DNA of 64,000 nt from Marvinbryantia formatexigens DSM 14469 (GCF_025148285.1 NZ_CP102268.1:1488001-1552000); one strand, 5' to 3'. Positions 45,501-53,642 are shown, numbered from the stretch's first letter. A program made the numbers and translations. The notes: generated by a model from the letters alone, not told the origin.

Positions 45501-45696
45501 CCTTGATAACACGGGTCAGCACATGGCCGATGTGCGGCTTTCCGTTCGCCGTGGGCGGTCCGTCGTAAAAAGTATACGTCGGTCCTTCCTTGCGATTTTC
45601 CATACTTTTTTCGAAGATGTGGTTCTCTTCCCAGAACTTTTTCACATTCTTCTCGCGCTCCACAAAATTTAAGTTTGTTGAGACTTTGTCGTACAT
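42559..45696 (-). CDS. ileS: Isoleucyl-tRNA synthetase
   Basis: 1045 residues from ATG 45696 with AAAGGAGAG upstream; the open frame extends further but lacks a site there. HIGH motif PHIGHVLTR, KMSKS motif, the editing domain with GTGVVHIAPAFG and DWGISRNRYWG, and the C-terminal anticodon region. The FYDGPPTANGKPH N-terminus and length match the long eukaryote-like IleS2 type, which tends to be less sensitive to mupirocin (family knowledge, not shown here). It is controlled by the T-box leader just upstream. Confidence 0.96.
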   Translation of the reverse strand: MYDKVSTNLNFVEREKNVKKFWEENHIFEKSMENRKEGPTYTFYDGPPTANGKPHIGHVLTRVIKDMIPRYRTMKGYMVPRKAGWDTHGLPVELEVEKQLGLDGKDQIEEYGLVPFIDKCKESVWKYKGMWEDFSGTVGFWADMEHPYVTYHDDYIESEWWALKQIWEKGLLYKGFKIVPYCPRCGTPLSAQEVAQGYKDVKERSAIVRFKVKDEDAYILAWTTTPWTLPSNLGLCVNPVEEYVKVKMKEDGRVYYMAHALCDKVLGEDAYDVLETYVGKDLEYKEYEPLYECAAVHAEKQHKKAFYVTCDSYVTLTDGTGVVHIAPAFGEDDAKVGRKYDFPFVQLVDGKGNLTEDTPFGGIFVKKADPLVLKDLDERGLLFDAPKFEHSYPHCWRCDTPLIYYARESWFIKMTAVKEDLIRNNNTINWIPESIGKGRFGDWLENVQDWGISRNRYWGTPLNIWECECGHQHSIGSRQELYDLSGNEAAKTVELHRPYIDEITITCPECGGQMHRVPEVIDCWFDSGAMPFAQHHFPFENQDVFKKQFPAQFISEAVDQTRGWFYSLLAESTLLFNKAPYENVIVLGHVQDENGQKMSKSKGNAVDPFEALETYGADAIRWYFYINSAPWLPNRFHGKAVQEGQRKFMGTLWNTYAFFVLYANIDNFDATKYTLDYDKLPVMDKWLLSKMNTMIQSVDNHLENYRIPEAARALQDFVDDMSNWYVRRSRERFWAKGMEQDKINAYMTLYTALVNVAKAAAPMIPFMTEDIYRNLVCSIDKSAPESVHLCDFPTVDEAHIDKELEANMDEVLKIVVMGRAARNAANIKNRQPVANMLVKAPKELDSYFTEIIRDELNTKKVTFTEDAGSYVSYNFKPQLKTVGPKYGKLLGGIRQALADLDGRAAMAELKQDGALHLDINGQDVVLLEDDLLIETAQTEGYVTEQDGDITVVLDTTLTPELIEEGFVRELVSKIQTMRKEAGFEVTDRIVIYAMGNEKIEGILKAHTEEIRSEVLADDIVYGAAEGYVKEWNINGEKVTLAVEKQ

Positions 45697-45702
45697 AAAT
45701 GC

Positions 45703-45867
45703 TCTCCTTTCTTTTCTGAGGCGGCTGCGCTCCGCTTTAGCCGGTGCCAGGCGTGTGCCACCGGCACACAGCACCGCCCAATATCCGCACAAGTGCGGCT
45801 GCCTGGTTCGTTTCCCACAGGAACCTGCAGAACCTGCCACCGGCAGCTTTCTCCGGATGCCTGGCAA
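45703..45867 (-). other. GC-rich hairpin segment between the T-box terminator and ileS
   Basis: About 165 bases of dyad-rich sequence: GTGTGCCGGTGGCACAC, GCCGCACTTGTGCGG and a CTGCCGGTGGCAG element, bounded by inverted GCCAGGC and GCCTGGC. It contains no reading frame with a ribosome site. It may be an inserted repeat element lengthening the leader; no function is evident. Confidence 0.4.
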
Positions 45868-46213
45868 CTAAAAAACCCCCGTCCGTAAAAGGACGAGGGT
45901 CTCGCTGTACCACCTGTTACATTCTACTGCCATACGCATCACTGTCCGCCTTCCGCAGACAATCATTGATATGTGTTCCCTTTAACGGCGGAAAACCGTC
46001 GGGATTTACTTGCGCCACCGCGCTTTCAGTCCCGCTGCTCGGAAGGGATATTCCATCTGTGTTACTGGCGCCGGGCTCACACCCTCTCCGGCTCGCTGAG
46101 GCGTTCGCGACAGATGTACTGTCTTCGTCATGGCATGTGACATGTCCCTGGTTCACGGATTGCTCCTGCAATCCTCCCGGAAATCCGGGCTTCTGTCATC
46201 TGAACCAATATTC
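45868..46213 (-). promoter_or_regulatory. T-box riboswitch (isoleucine) for ileS
   Basis: On the minus strand the leader shows the T-box core AACAGGTGGTACAGCG (near 45905-45922) followed by a GC-rich terminator stem (ACCCTCGTCC / GGACGGGGGT) and TTTTTT (45868-45902). Upstream are the AGCGAGCCGGAGAGGG(T)GTGAG element and a specifier region GGAATATCCC with AUC, an Ile codon, at 46049-46047. Uncharged tRNA-Ile should stabilise the antiterminator and turn on ileS. Confidence 0.92.
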
Positions 46214-46219
46214 GCAAAT

Positions 46220-46248
46220 ATAATACCGTAAGTATCCTTTAAAGTCAA
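46220..46248 (-). promoter_or_regulatory. Promoter of the T-box/ileS transcript
   Basis: TTGACT (46248-46243), 17-base spacer, TATTAT (46225-46220). The -35 box overlaps the stop codon of the preceding kinase-like gene. Confidence 0.85.
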
Positions 46249-46841
46249 GCTTTTTGTCGCTCTTTTATATAGTCCTCCAGAAAATCAACCGTCTTTTCCA
46301 GACCGAGGCGGCTGCTGTTGATAGAGAAATCATAATTTCTGGAATCGCCCCATTTACCTTCACAGTGATAATTGTGATAACGCTTCCGGTACCAGTCCGA
46401 TTTTTTCATTTTCTGCCGCGCAGCATCCTCCGAAAGATGATAGCGCTCCATGACGCGCTGCACCTTGCACTGCTCGTCTCCCAGCACAAAAATCGAGACG
46501 AGCGCCGGATATTTCCGCAGCTTTGTCTCCGCGCAGCGTCCGACTACCACGAAGGATTTTCCCTCCTCCGCCATGTTCTGCAGAAATTCAAACTGCATAT
46601 TTGCCACATGATCCTCCATAGAATTGGAGTGACCGCGCACCGTTCTGGAGAAAAGCTTCTTTTTGTGCTTTTCATCGTACTTTTTCAAGCTCTCCCCGTC
46701 AACATTTTTTCCTTCTGCAATCTCATCCAGAAGATTGTGGTCGTACAGCGGAAGCCCAAAGCGCTCTGCAAGTGCTTCCGCAATCACATGTCCGCCGCTT
46801 CCGAATTCCCTTCCCACTGAAATAATCAGTTGTTCTCCCAT
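46245..46841 (-). CDS. Cytidylate kinase-like protein (paralogue 2)
   Basis: 198 residues from ATG 46841. It begins EQLIISVGREFGSGGHVIAE: a P-loop-like segment in which the usual Lys is His. FVVVGRCAE, a charged KYDEKHKKKLFSRTVRGHS insert and a C-terminal DFSINSSRLGLEKTV follow. About two thirds of residues match the next gene (47035-47631), a clear tandem duplication. Loss of the P-loop lysine raises doubt about ordinary kinase activity, although related families also lack it. It lies in a run with the SLC13-type permease. Confidence 0.85.
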   Translation of the reverse strand: MGEQLIISVGREFGSGGHVIAEALAERFGLPLYDHNLLDEIAEGKNVDGESLKKYDEKHKKKLFSRTVRGHSNSMEDHVANMQFEFLQNMAEEGKSFVVVGRCAETKLRKYPALVSIFVLGDEQCKVQRVMERYHLSEDAARQKMKKSDWYRKRYHNYHCEGKWGDSRNYDFSINSSRLGLEKTVDFLEDYIKERQKA

Positions 46842-46942
46842 AAGTATTTCCCCCTGCCTTCTTAAATTCCCGCGGTTGTCCGGGCGTCCGCCCGGTATCA
46901 TTCTTTGTCCCACACGGACAGTCCGCCCTTTTCCCGTGAAAC

Positions 46943-46966
46943 AAAAACGGCGCCCGCGAGGCGCCG
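46943..46966 (-). terminator. Terminator after cytidylate kinase-like paralogue 3
   Basis: GCGGCGCC / GGCGCCG stem followed by TTTTTGTTT on the minus strand, between the two tandem kinase-like genes; read-through or a separate promoter must serve the second. Confidence 0.75.
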
Positions 46967-47034
46967 CTTTCTGGCATGTCCGAAAGCAGCACCGCTGCTC
47001 CGGCTCGTCTAGCCATTATTATAACACATTTTTT

Positions 47035-47631
47035 CTATAATTGCATCTTTGTTCTGATAAATCTTTCCAGCATATCAGCAGTTTTTTCCAGACCGAGACG
47101 GCTGCTGTTTACCGACAGATCATAATTTCTGGAATCGCCCCACTGTCCCGGACAGAAATAATTGTGATAATACTTTCTCTCCCAGTCCTCTTTCTTGCAC
47201 ATCTGCTGCGCTTCGCGCTCGGACAGACCGTATTTTTCCATCACGCGCTTCACCTTGCAGTCCTTATCGCCCAGAATAAAGATTGTCACAAGACCGGGAT
47301 TTCCCTTTAAAATGTACTCCGCGCAGCGCCCGACGACCACGAAGGATTTTCCCTCATTCGCCATCTGTCTGAGATAATCAAACTGCATCTGCGCAACGTG
47401 CTCCTGGATGGAGTTGGAATGGCCGCGCACCGTTCTGGAGAAAAGCTTTGACTTCGGCTTTTCATCGTACTTCTTCAGACCCTCATGCGCAACATCCTTC
47501 TCTTCCGCGATGTGCTCCAGAAGATTGTAGTCATACAGCGGCAGGTTGAATCTGCCCGCCAGATCCTCAGCAATCACATGACCGCCGCTGCCAAATTCAC
47601 GGCCAACGGAGATAATCAGTTGTTTTTCCAT
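47035..47631 (-). CDS. Cytidylate kinase-like protein (paralogue 3)
   Basis: 198 residues from ATG 47631 with GGAGGTGAGCGT before it. Same architecture as the downstream paralogue: EKQLIISVGREFGSGGHVIAE, GRCAEYIL, KYDEKPKSKLFSRTVRGHS, DLSVNSSRLGLEKTA. It starts 11 bases after the permease stop, so the two are co-transcribed and possibly functionally linked. Confidence 0.85.
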   Translation of the reverse strand: MEKQLIISVGREFGSGGHVIAEDLAGRFNLPLYDYNLLEHIAEEKDVAHEGLKKYDEKPKSKLFSRTVRGHSNSIQEHVAQMQFDYLRQMANEGKSFVVVGRCAEYILKGNPGLVTIFILGDKDCKVKRVMEKYGLSEREAQQMCKKEDWERKYYHNYFCPGQWGDSRNYDLSVNSSRLGLEKTADMLERFIRTKMQL

Positions 47632-47642
47632 ACGCTCACCTC

Positions 47643-48992
47643 CTACAGATAACGCAGATAAATGCACGCCATCGCAATCAGCACCACAATAATCATGGCA
47701 GGCGCCATATACTTACAGTATTTGCCCCAGCCAATCATGTGACCGTTTTTCGCCGCAACGGAAATGCCGACAACGTTTGCGGAAGCTCCGATCGGTGTTG
47801 CGCTTCCTCCGATATCGGTTCCGATCGCCAGCGTCCACGCCAGCACCGGCAGCGCCACGCCCTGCGAAGCCGCCAGGCTCTTGATAATTGGTATCATGGT
47901 CGCCGCAAACGGGATATTGTCCACGAATGCGCTGGCAATCGCGGAAATCCACAGTACGATAGCAATCATCAGCATTACGTTGCCCTCGCTGACGCTTGCG
48001 ATAAATCCGGCGATGATTTCCAGAATACCGGTCTGCTCCAGACCGCCTACTACCACAAACAGTCCGATAAAGAACAGCAGCGTTTTATAATCCACCTTTT
48101 TCAGCAATACCACAGCGTCCCTGCCCGCTGTCAGCAGCGTAACGATTCCGATGACCGTACCGATCGTGGAAACGGTAAGTCCGGTCTGCGCATGTGTTAC
48201 CAGCAGAACGACAGTAACTGCAAAAATGATGCAGCTGATAGCAAAATCTCTTTTGTTCTCGATGGCATCCTTCGGGTCCAGACCGGTCGCCGGCACCTCC
48301 GCCTGCCCGCTGCCCAGCTCCTTATGGAAGCACAGGTAGAAATAAATAATAACGAAAACCAGGCAGATCAGCGCGATCACACCGGTGTTTGTGATGAAAT
48401 CGCCGAAGGTATAGCCCAGCGAGGTTCCGATGATGATGTTGGGCGGGTCTCCGCACATGGTTGCCGAGCCTCCCAGGTTCGCGCAGAAAATCTCCGCCAG
48501 AATAACCGGAACCGGATTAAACTTCAGAAGCCGCGCCAGCTCTACCGTAACAGCCGCCAGAAACAGAATAACGGTGATGCTGTCGATAAACATTGCCAGT
48601 CCGAAGGACATAATCATAAAGGTGATGAAAATCGGCACCGCTTTGTATTTTACCAGTCTTGCGATGCACAGGCAGAGCCAGCGGAAAAATCCGGCTCTTC
48701 CCATTCCCTCTACCATAATCATCATACCGGCGATAAAGAAAATGGTCTCCCAGTTGATTCCCGCCGAGCTCTCAGACGCCTCTCCCGCGGAATACCAGAA
48801 GCCCGGCGTGAAGATGCTGCCTATATTGAGCGTTTCGATCACCGCCGAGCCGCTGTGCATGCAGACGCCGAATACCAGCACGATCATCAGCAGACCGCAT
48901 CCCAGCGATGCCAGGTGACGCTCTATCTTTTCTGATACAATCAACGCGAACATCGCGATAAAGATTATAACAGCTACGATTTGTGTTACCAT
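47643..48992 (-). CDS. SLC13/ArsB-NhaD-type permease
   Basis: 449 residues, about 11-12 membrane helices. Repeated pore motifs of the ion transporter superfamily: MFIDSITVILFLAAV, GGSATMCGDPPNIIIG in the first half, and AFVDNIPFAATMIPI with GGSATPIGASANVVG in the second half. Such proteins carry dicarboxylates/citrate, sulfate, arsenite or exchange sodium and protons; the GDPPN and SANVVG motifs do not settle which. The tandem kinase-like genes follow closely. Confidence 0.88.
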   Translation of the reverse strand: MVTQIVAVIIFIAMFALIVSEKIERHLASLGCGLLMIVLVFGVCMHSGSAVIETLNIGSIFTPGFWYSAGEASESSAGINWETIFFIAGMMIMVEGMGRAGFFRWLCLCIARLVKYKAVPIFITFMIMSFGLAMFIDSITVILFLAAVTVELARLLKFNPVPVILAEIFCANLGGSATMCGDPPNIIIGTSLGYTFGDFITNTGVIALICLVFVIIYFYLCFHKELGSGQAEVPATGLDPKDAIENKRDFAISCIIFAVTVVLLVTHAQTGLTVSTIGTVIGIVTLLTAGRDAVVLLKKVDYKTLLFFIGLFVVVGGLEQTGILEIIAGFIASVSEGNVMLMIAIVLWISAIASAFVDNIPFAATMIPIIKSLAASQGVALPVLAWTLAIGTDIGGSATPIGASANVVGISVAAKNGHMIGWGKYCKYMAPAMIIVVLIAMACIYLRYL

Positions 48993-49018
48993 AAACTTTT
49001 TCCTCCTCTGTTAAATTT

Positions 49019-49462
49019 CTAGTTTTCCAGGAAACAGTCCGTTTCCTGTCCGGAAATACAGAGGATATTCTTTTTTCCGTCCTGCCGGTGGGCATAGCAG
49101 ACGGCGATGCCCCGCCCGGAATTTTCCTGCATATATTCTGCGCTGCGTCGCTCCAGCAGCATCAGGGGACAGTACGGATATTCCTTACCCAGATTCAGAA
49201 TATCCCTGCTTTCCGCCACCCTGCGGCTGCGGGCCGCCCTCTGTATATGGGCGTCGGGCGCCTCATTGCCCAGCTGCTCTTCCGTGCAGACCTCCCAGTC
49301 AACCAGCCGGTGCACTCTCCGGCAGATCCGCTTGGTGTATGTTTCCTGCTTCATATCTGTGATAAAGGAATGCGCCTCCGCTTCCCCCTGGAATATCCCG
49401 GAGAAAAACACCATCACAAGGAGCAGACGGCACATCCATCTTCTTAACGTCGGTCTCTTCAT
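49019..49462 (-). CDS. Small secreted protein of unknown function
   Basis: 147 residues. The signal peptide is clear (basic RRWMCRLLLVMVFFSGIF then cleavage near AEA-HS). The mature part is basic with five or six Cys (ICRRVHRL, WEVCTEE, YCPLML, AVCYA, ILCISG, TDCFLEN) that may form disulfides. No family recognised. A TATAAT at 49488-49483 with AAGCAA-complement TTGCTT 16 bases away is a plausible promoter. It is the first gene before the permease (gap 26 bases). Confidence 0.6.
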   Translation of the reverse strand: MKRPTLRRWMCRLLLVMVFFSGIFQGEAEAHSFITDMKQETYTKRICRRVHRLVDWEVCTEEQLGNEAPDAHIQRAARSRRVAESRDILNLGKEYPYCPLMLLERRSAEYMQENSGRGIAVCYAHRQDGKKNILCISGQETDCFLEN

Positions 49463-49580
49463 AAATACACCTCTTCGACGTCATTATAATCATTTTCAAA
49501 AAAAAAGCAATTCTTTTTTTCCACAGTTTTTTATCAAAATTTCATAGATTTTTAAGCAGAAATCTTTTTCGAAGTTTTTC

Positions 49581-49609
49581 TTGACATCCGTCCGAAGATA
49601 CTATATAAT
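49581..49609 (+). promoter_or_regulatory. Promoter of the tRNA pair
   Basis: Consensus TTGACA (49581-49586), 17-base spacer and TATAAT (49604-49609), about 60 bases before tRNA-Phe. Confidence 0.92.
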
Positions 49610-49673
49610 TTCTGTTGTTGCAGGAGTGATGGAACAAAAGCTGTATCCATCCGGTCTCGCATCTTTCTTATCT

Positions 49674-49746
<73 letters not shown>

Positions 49747-49793
49747 TTATGCATGTGCAGCGGCGCATCATAACCTTACAATTTATATTTTCT

Positions 49794-49864
49794 GCGGGTG
49801 TAGTTCAATGGTAGAACACCAGCCTTCCAAGCTGGATACGTGGGTTCGATTCCCATCACCCGCT
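49794..49864 (+). tRNA. tRNA-Gly (TCC)
   Basis: 71 nt. Acceptor stem GCGGGTG/CACCCGC with discriminator T, D-loop TTCAATGGTAGAA, anticodon loop CTTCCAA with TCC anticodon, T-loop TTCGATT. CCA is not encoded. Co-transcribed with tRNA-Phe from the upstream consensus promoter. Confidence 0.96.
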
Positions 49865-50033
49865 TTTTTGCTGCTCATTTCTCTTTTAATTACGACAATT
49901 TACAACATTGTCGACCATATGTCTGTGTATGTACCGCACCTGCAGGAGCTGCTGCCGGCAGCTCTCTTCGGATACATGACAGCAAAGACGGCATAGCCTC
50001 CCGGCTACGCCGCCCTTCTTCGCTTCGTCTTCC

Positions 50034-50055
50034 ACCGTCCCGGATGGTCTTTTTA
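50034..50055 (+). terminator. Possible terminator of the tRNA transcript
   Basis: ACCGTCC/GGATGGT stem with one unpaired base followed by CTTTTTATT. It lies 170 bases after tRNA-Gly and touches the spoIIQ stop from the other strand. A second dyad, GGCATAGCC/GGCTACGCC, is at 49990-50011. Confidence 0.5.
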
Positions 50056-50841
50056 TTCCAGATACAGATACGGGTCGACCGGCTGCCCGTCTTTTTGCAT
50101 CTGAAAATACAGATTGCTTCCTTCCTCGCAGTAGTACCTGGTCGGCTCGCTCACATAGCCGAGAAGTTGTCCCTGCTCCACCACATCGCCCTCGGATACC
50201 GCCAGCTCTTTGAGCTGCCCGTAAACCAGGCTGTAATTATTCCCCAGATTCAGCTTCAGCGTGGTTCCGGTCTCCTCGTTTACGCCGATGGATTCCACAA
50301 TGCCTTTCGCGGACGCTACTACCGGATTGCCCGCTTCGCTGCTGATGATAAGCGCCGGATTATACTTGTACTGGTTGAGCGTCTTAAAATAAACGGTATT
50401 GTTCATATTATAGTCCATCAGTACGGTGCCGGCTGCGGGCCAGGCAAGCAGCGAATCGTCCTGAAAATTGACGGTCGGCTGCAGAACTGCCGTCGCTGAG
50501 GGAGAACTGACGTCCGCTGCCGGTTCCTCCTGCGCCTCCTCCGTCTCTTCCTCTTCCGGCACCGCCAGCGATGCCGGGTCCACATCCTTTTCATTCGCTG
50601 CCGTATAATCGTTCACCTGGGGCAGCTCCGCTACCACATCAGCGCCCGCCGCTTCCAGGTCCGCCGCCGTCGTTTCGCTCTCCTGCGTCACCGCCGCGTC
50701 CGGCTGTACCCCGCTGCTGCTGTCATAGCCAGCCCGGTACGTGGCAAACGCCACCGCGCCCACGAGGCAGAGTGTCAGCACACCCAGAGTTCCCTTGTTC
50801 TTCAAAATACGTAATAGATTTTCTTTTCGCATATCTGTCAC
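50053..50841 (-). CDS. spoIIQ: SpoIIQ-like engulfment protein (degenerate LytM domain)
   Basis: 262 residues. One N-terminal membrane helix (about 18-38), an acidic linker, and a LytM/M23-like domain (about 130-262). The metal ligands of active M23 peptidases are absent: the HxGxD segment is YKYNPALIISSEAG, and the HxH motif is NLYFQMQ. Hence probably a structural forespore membrane protein as in Bacillus SpoIIQ, which bridges to SpoIIIAH. The adjacent spoIID upstream supports this. Normally sigma-F dependent; I see no clear promoter. Confidence 0.82.
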   Translation of the reverse strand: MTDMRKENLLRILKNKGTLGVLTLCLVGAVAFATYRAGYDSSSGVQPDAAVTQESETTAADLEAAGADVVAELPQVNDYTAANEKDVDPASLAVPEEEETEEAQEEPAADVSSPSATAVLQPTVNFQDDSLLAWPAAGTVLMDYNMNNTVYFKTLNQYKYNPALIISSEAGNPVVASAKGIVESIGVNEETGTTLKLNLGNNYSLVYGQLKELAVSEGDVVEQGQLLGYVSEPTRYYCEEGSNLYFQMQKDGQPVDPYLYLE

Positions 50842-50974
50842 CTCATATTATGTTCATTATGGTTCTACCCATATCATTTCCATAAATGAGGGATTTATAC
50901 AAAAAGAATCCGGGAGATTTCAGCTGCAACGGCATGAAATTTTATGGCGCGTGAAATTTCCGCATCATAATCTT

Positions 50975-51823
50975 TCAGTATTTTATCAAATCCGTGCCCG
51001 GATAAAAGTACGCGAGTATCTCTTTATAATCTTTTCCGGTGAGCGCCATCTGCTGCGCGGTGTACTGGCTCATTCCAAGACCATGACCGATGCCGTGTAC
51101 TGTCAGCCAGGTTTCCCCGCCGGTCGTGCTTACTTCGAAGTTTGCAGACGGCAGCCCCAGCAGATTGCGGAATTCTTCGCCGGACATGGTTTTCCCGTCC
51201 AGGGAAATCTGCAGTACATACCCGGTGCTGTCGCGCTCGGTTATCTGCATGTCCGCCCAGGAGCTGTCAATCTGAAGCGTAGTTTCGGCATCCGCCGCGC
51301 CCGTGTCCGAGGGGCAGACCTTCGACACCAGATAAGGATATTCCTCCGTGCGGAGCACCTCCTTCGCATCGCGTGTGTTTCCTGCACTGCACGCATGAAA
51401 GGAAGCCAGAATCGGTCTGCCCTCCCATTCCAGAACCTGTCCCCGCGTCTCCCGCTGTGCCCGCAGAAATTTTTCCGCAGAGCCCATGCGCTCCAGCTCC
51501 GTCATGGTCAGATATGCCCCGCTCTCCACCTTTCCGTCCGCTTCTATCTGGCGGTACAGATTGGTTCTTGCCGCGACCATCTGCGCCTTTACCGCCTCCA
51601 GGTCGTATCCCGCCGGTATCTGCGCCGCCGTCACTCCGATAACGTACTCCTCCAGCTCCATTTCCAGTGCTCCGCTGTTCGTCTTCACCGTAATGTAGTC
51701 CGTCTCATTTTTTATCGAGCGATAGATTTCGCTCATCCTTCCATCCAGCAGAAGCATCATGGCGCACGGGAGCACCAGCATCACCAGAATTCCGGTCAGA
51801 ATATATTCTATACGTTTTTTCAT
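50975..51823 (-). CDS. spoIID: Stage II sporulation protein D
   Basis: 282 residues from ATG 51823 (MKKRIEYIL). Membrane anchor (about 8-30), then the SpoIID/LytB lytic transglycosylase domain: LEEYVIGVTAAQIPAGYDLEAVKAQMVAARTN, FHACSAGNT, and C-terminal GIGHGLGMSQYTAQQMALTGKDYKEIL. The first motif normally reads VVAAEMPA with a catalytic Glu; here the residue after AA is Gln (TAAQIPAG), which could affect activity. It degrades peptidoglycan during engulfment. It lies 133 bases before spoIIQ. Confidence 0.93.
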   Translation of the reverse strand: MKKRIEYILTGILVMLVLPCAMMLLLDGRMSEIYRSIKNETDYITVKTNSGALEMELEEYVIGVTAAQIPAGYDLEAVKAQMVAARTNLYRQIEADGKVESGAYLTMTELERMGSAEKFLRAQRETRGQVLEWEGRPILASFHACSAGNTRDAKEVLRTEEYPYLVSKVCPSDTGAADAETTLQIDSSWADMQITERDSTGYVLQISLDGKTMSGEEFRNLLGLPSANFEVSTTGGETWLTVHGIGHGLGMSQYTAQQMALTGKDYKEILAYFYPGTDLIKY

Positions 51824-51888
51824 AATTAAATCCTGCTTTACCGTTGTTTTCCGGACATCAAAAATCCTTCCCACATCATGCCATCCGG

Positions 51889-51912
51889 GGCAATGCCAGG
51901 CATTTGCCCCCA
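51889..51912. repeat. Perfect dyad between rubrerythrin and spoIID
   Basis: GGGGCAATGCC-A-GGCATTTGCCCC, an 11-bp stem with one bulge. No T-run follows on either side, so it may be an RNA-processing or attenuating structure rather than a terminator. Confidence 0.4.
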
Positions 51913-51956
51913 ACTACATTTTATGAGAAGGATTTCAGGATTATGATTATTTCCGG

Positions 51957-52496
51957 TTAATAATTTTCCGGTTTTATCTGGAAAAACGCTTTTTCATGCC
52001 CGCAGACCGGGCACTTTTCCGGCGCCTTCTTTCCAAAATGAATGAAGCCGCATTTTCTGCACTGCCATATCATATCGCCGTCCCGCGAGAATACGATGCC
52101 CTCCTCCACATTGGCGAGCAGCCTGCGATAGCGCTCCTCGTGCTCCTTTTCCACGGCCGCCACCAGCTCAAATTTGCGTGCGATCTCCGTGAAACCCTCC
52201 TCGTACGCTTCCACCGCCATGCGGCTGTACATTTCCGTCCATTCAAAATTTTCCCCGTTTGCCGCCGCCAGCAGATTTTCTTTTGTATCGTCTATTTCGC
52301 CTCCGCAGATGTATTTAAACCACTGCTTTGCATGAGCCATCTCATTTCCGGCGGTTTCCTCAAAAATCGCCGCTATCTGCTGATAGCCGTCCTTGCGCGC
52401 CTTGTTTGCGTAATACGTATATTTGCTGTGCGCCATGCTTTCGCCCGCAAACGCCTCCAGCAGGTTTTTCTCTGTTTTGCTGCCTTTCAGTTCCAT
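51957..52496 (-). CDS. rbr: Rubrerythrin
   Basis: 179 residues from ATG 52496 (AAAGGGGGATG upstream); the longer frame runs into a minisatellite and is not used. Di-iron four-helix bundle with Glu/His ligands ([34 protein letters not shown]), then a C-terminal rubredoxin domain ([19 protein letters not shown]). It reduces hydrogen peroxide in anaerobes. Confidence 0.95.
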   Translation of the reverse strand: MELKGSKTEKNLLEAFAGESMAHSKYTYYANKARKDGYQQIAAIFEETAGNEMAHAKQWFKYICGGEIDDTKENLLAAANGENFEWTEMYSRMAVEAYEEGFTEIARKFELVAAVEKEHEERYRRLLANVEEGIVFSRDGDMIWQCRKCGFIHFGKKAPEKCPVCGHEKAFFQIKPENY

Positions 52497-52569
52497 CAGA
52501 ACATCCCCCTTTCGCTCTTTGCTATAGAGGATATCCGGATTCTGGAAATTTATACGCCGGCAGAGCAGC

Positions 52570-52693
52570 TTTCCGGACTGCTCATGCCTCTTTCCGGACT
52601 CTCCATGTCCCTTTCCGGACTGTCCATGTCTCTTTCCGGACTGCCCATGCCTCTTTCCGGACTGCCTGCCCATGTCTCTTTCCGGACTCTCCA
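52570..52693. repeat. 21-bp minisatellite, about six copies
   Basis: Units of the form CAGTCCGGAAAGAGACATGG (plus one base), differing at one to three positions, with one five-base expansion. It lies in the 210-base gap between cwlD and rubrerythrin and extends open frames on both strands, but no ribosome site supports translation. Confidence 0.88.
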
Positions 52694-52707
52694 TTCCGCC
52701 CTCCGGC

Positions 52708-53535
52708 TCATCCGTTGTCCCGCACATAGGCTAAGATCCCGCTGCACACCGCCTCCGCCACCTTCTCCTGATAGTCGTCCGTGACCAGCTTTTCCGCTTC
52801 CTCCGGATTGCTCAGAAAACCGCACTCCACAATCACAATCGGGCTTTTCGTTTTCCGCAGGAGATAATAGCTGTCGTTCGCTTTAATTTCCCGCGGTCTT
52901 TCAATTTCCAGCATTTCATTGAGCGCTTCCTGCAAATCGGCGGCAAGCTCCTTTCCCGGAGCGGAGCTCTCATAGTAAAACACCTGCGGTCCCTTCACCG
53001 AACTCTCCGTATAGCTGTTCTGATGGATGCTGACGGCGAGAAGCGGGCTTTGCGCATCGATTGCCGCGCACCGCCGTTTCATGTCCTGCTGCTTTTTATT
53101 TGCCTCGCCCTCATCGTAAAGACCTCCATCACTCTCCCGCGTCAGCACCGCCGTGATGCCGTTTTTGGCAAGACGGTCGGCAAGCTTCTTTGCAATCGCC
53201 AGATTAATCTCCTTCTCCAGCGCCCCGTTCACCCCGACCTTTCCGGCGTCGATGCCCCCGTGACCGGCATCCAAAACCACGGTAATGCCGCGCTCTGTCA
53301 GCTCCTGCGCCTGCCGCAGTCCCTCCGGTGCCGCGGTTTTCTCCTCTTCCTGCTGCCCCTCAAGCGCCGCGGTTCCGTCCTCCCAGTTTATCACACCGGA
53401 CGCCGCTTCCCCGCTTTTTTCCTTCTCTGCCTCTCCCGACGCCGTAATACTGGCGCCGAGCCTTCCGACATAAAACGCGCACACAAGAATCAGCGCCGTC
53501 ATCAGCAGTTCCAGTATCTCTTTCTTTTTGTGCAT
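52708..53535 (-). CDS. cwlD: Germination-related N-acetylmuramoyl-L-alanine amidase CwlD
   Basis: 275 residues from ATG 53535 ([11 protein letters not shown]). Single N-terminal membrane segment, a Glu-rich linker, then an Amidase_3 domain (about 85-273) with zinc ligands in [16 protein letters not shown] and VSIHQNS, and catalytic Glu in [10 protein letters not shown]. Length and anchor match CwlD, needed with PdaA to make muramic-delta-lactam in spore cortex. Neighbours spoIID, spoIIQ and GH18 fit. The other candidate is a vegetative amidase. Confidence 0.85.
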   Translation of the reverse strand: MHKKKEILELLMTALILVCAFYVGRLGASITASGEAEKEKSGEAASGVINWEDGTAALEGQQEEEKTAAPEGLRQAQELTERGITVVLDAGHGGIDAGKVGVNGALEKEINLAIAKKLADRLAKNGITAVLTRESDGGLYDEGEANKKQQDMKRRCAAIDAQSPLLAVSIHQNSYTESSVKGPQVFYYESSAPGKELAADLQEALNEMLEIERPREIKANDSYYLLRKTKSPIVIVECGFLSNPEEAEKLVTDDYQEKVAEAVCSGILAYVRDNG

Positions 53536-53642
53536 AAAAATACCCCTGCCGCACACTTTGTTACAAGTATATGCGGCAGAGGCAGTAAATTTTCCCGGAC
53601 CCCGGTATCTTCATCCCGGATTTCTTTTGCCTGGCCGTAAAC

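Noticed and set aside
45697-45867. 57-residue N-terminal extension of IleS
   Set aside because: No ribosome site, GC-rich hairpin sequence, and the family start MYDKVSTNLNF has a strong AAAGGAGAG.
51957-52727. N-terminal 77-residue extension of rubrerythrin with QSGKRHG repeats
   Set aside because: It is translation of the 21-bp minisatellite; a proper ribosome site and family start are at 52496.
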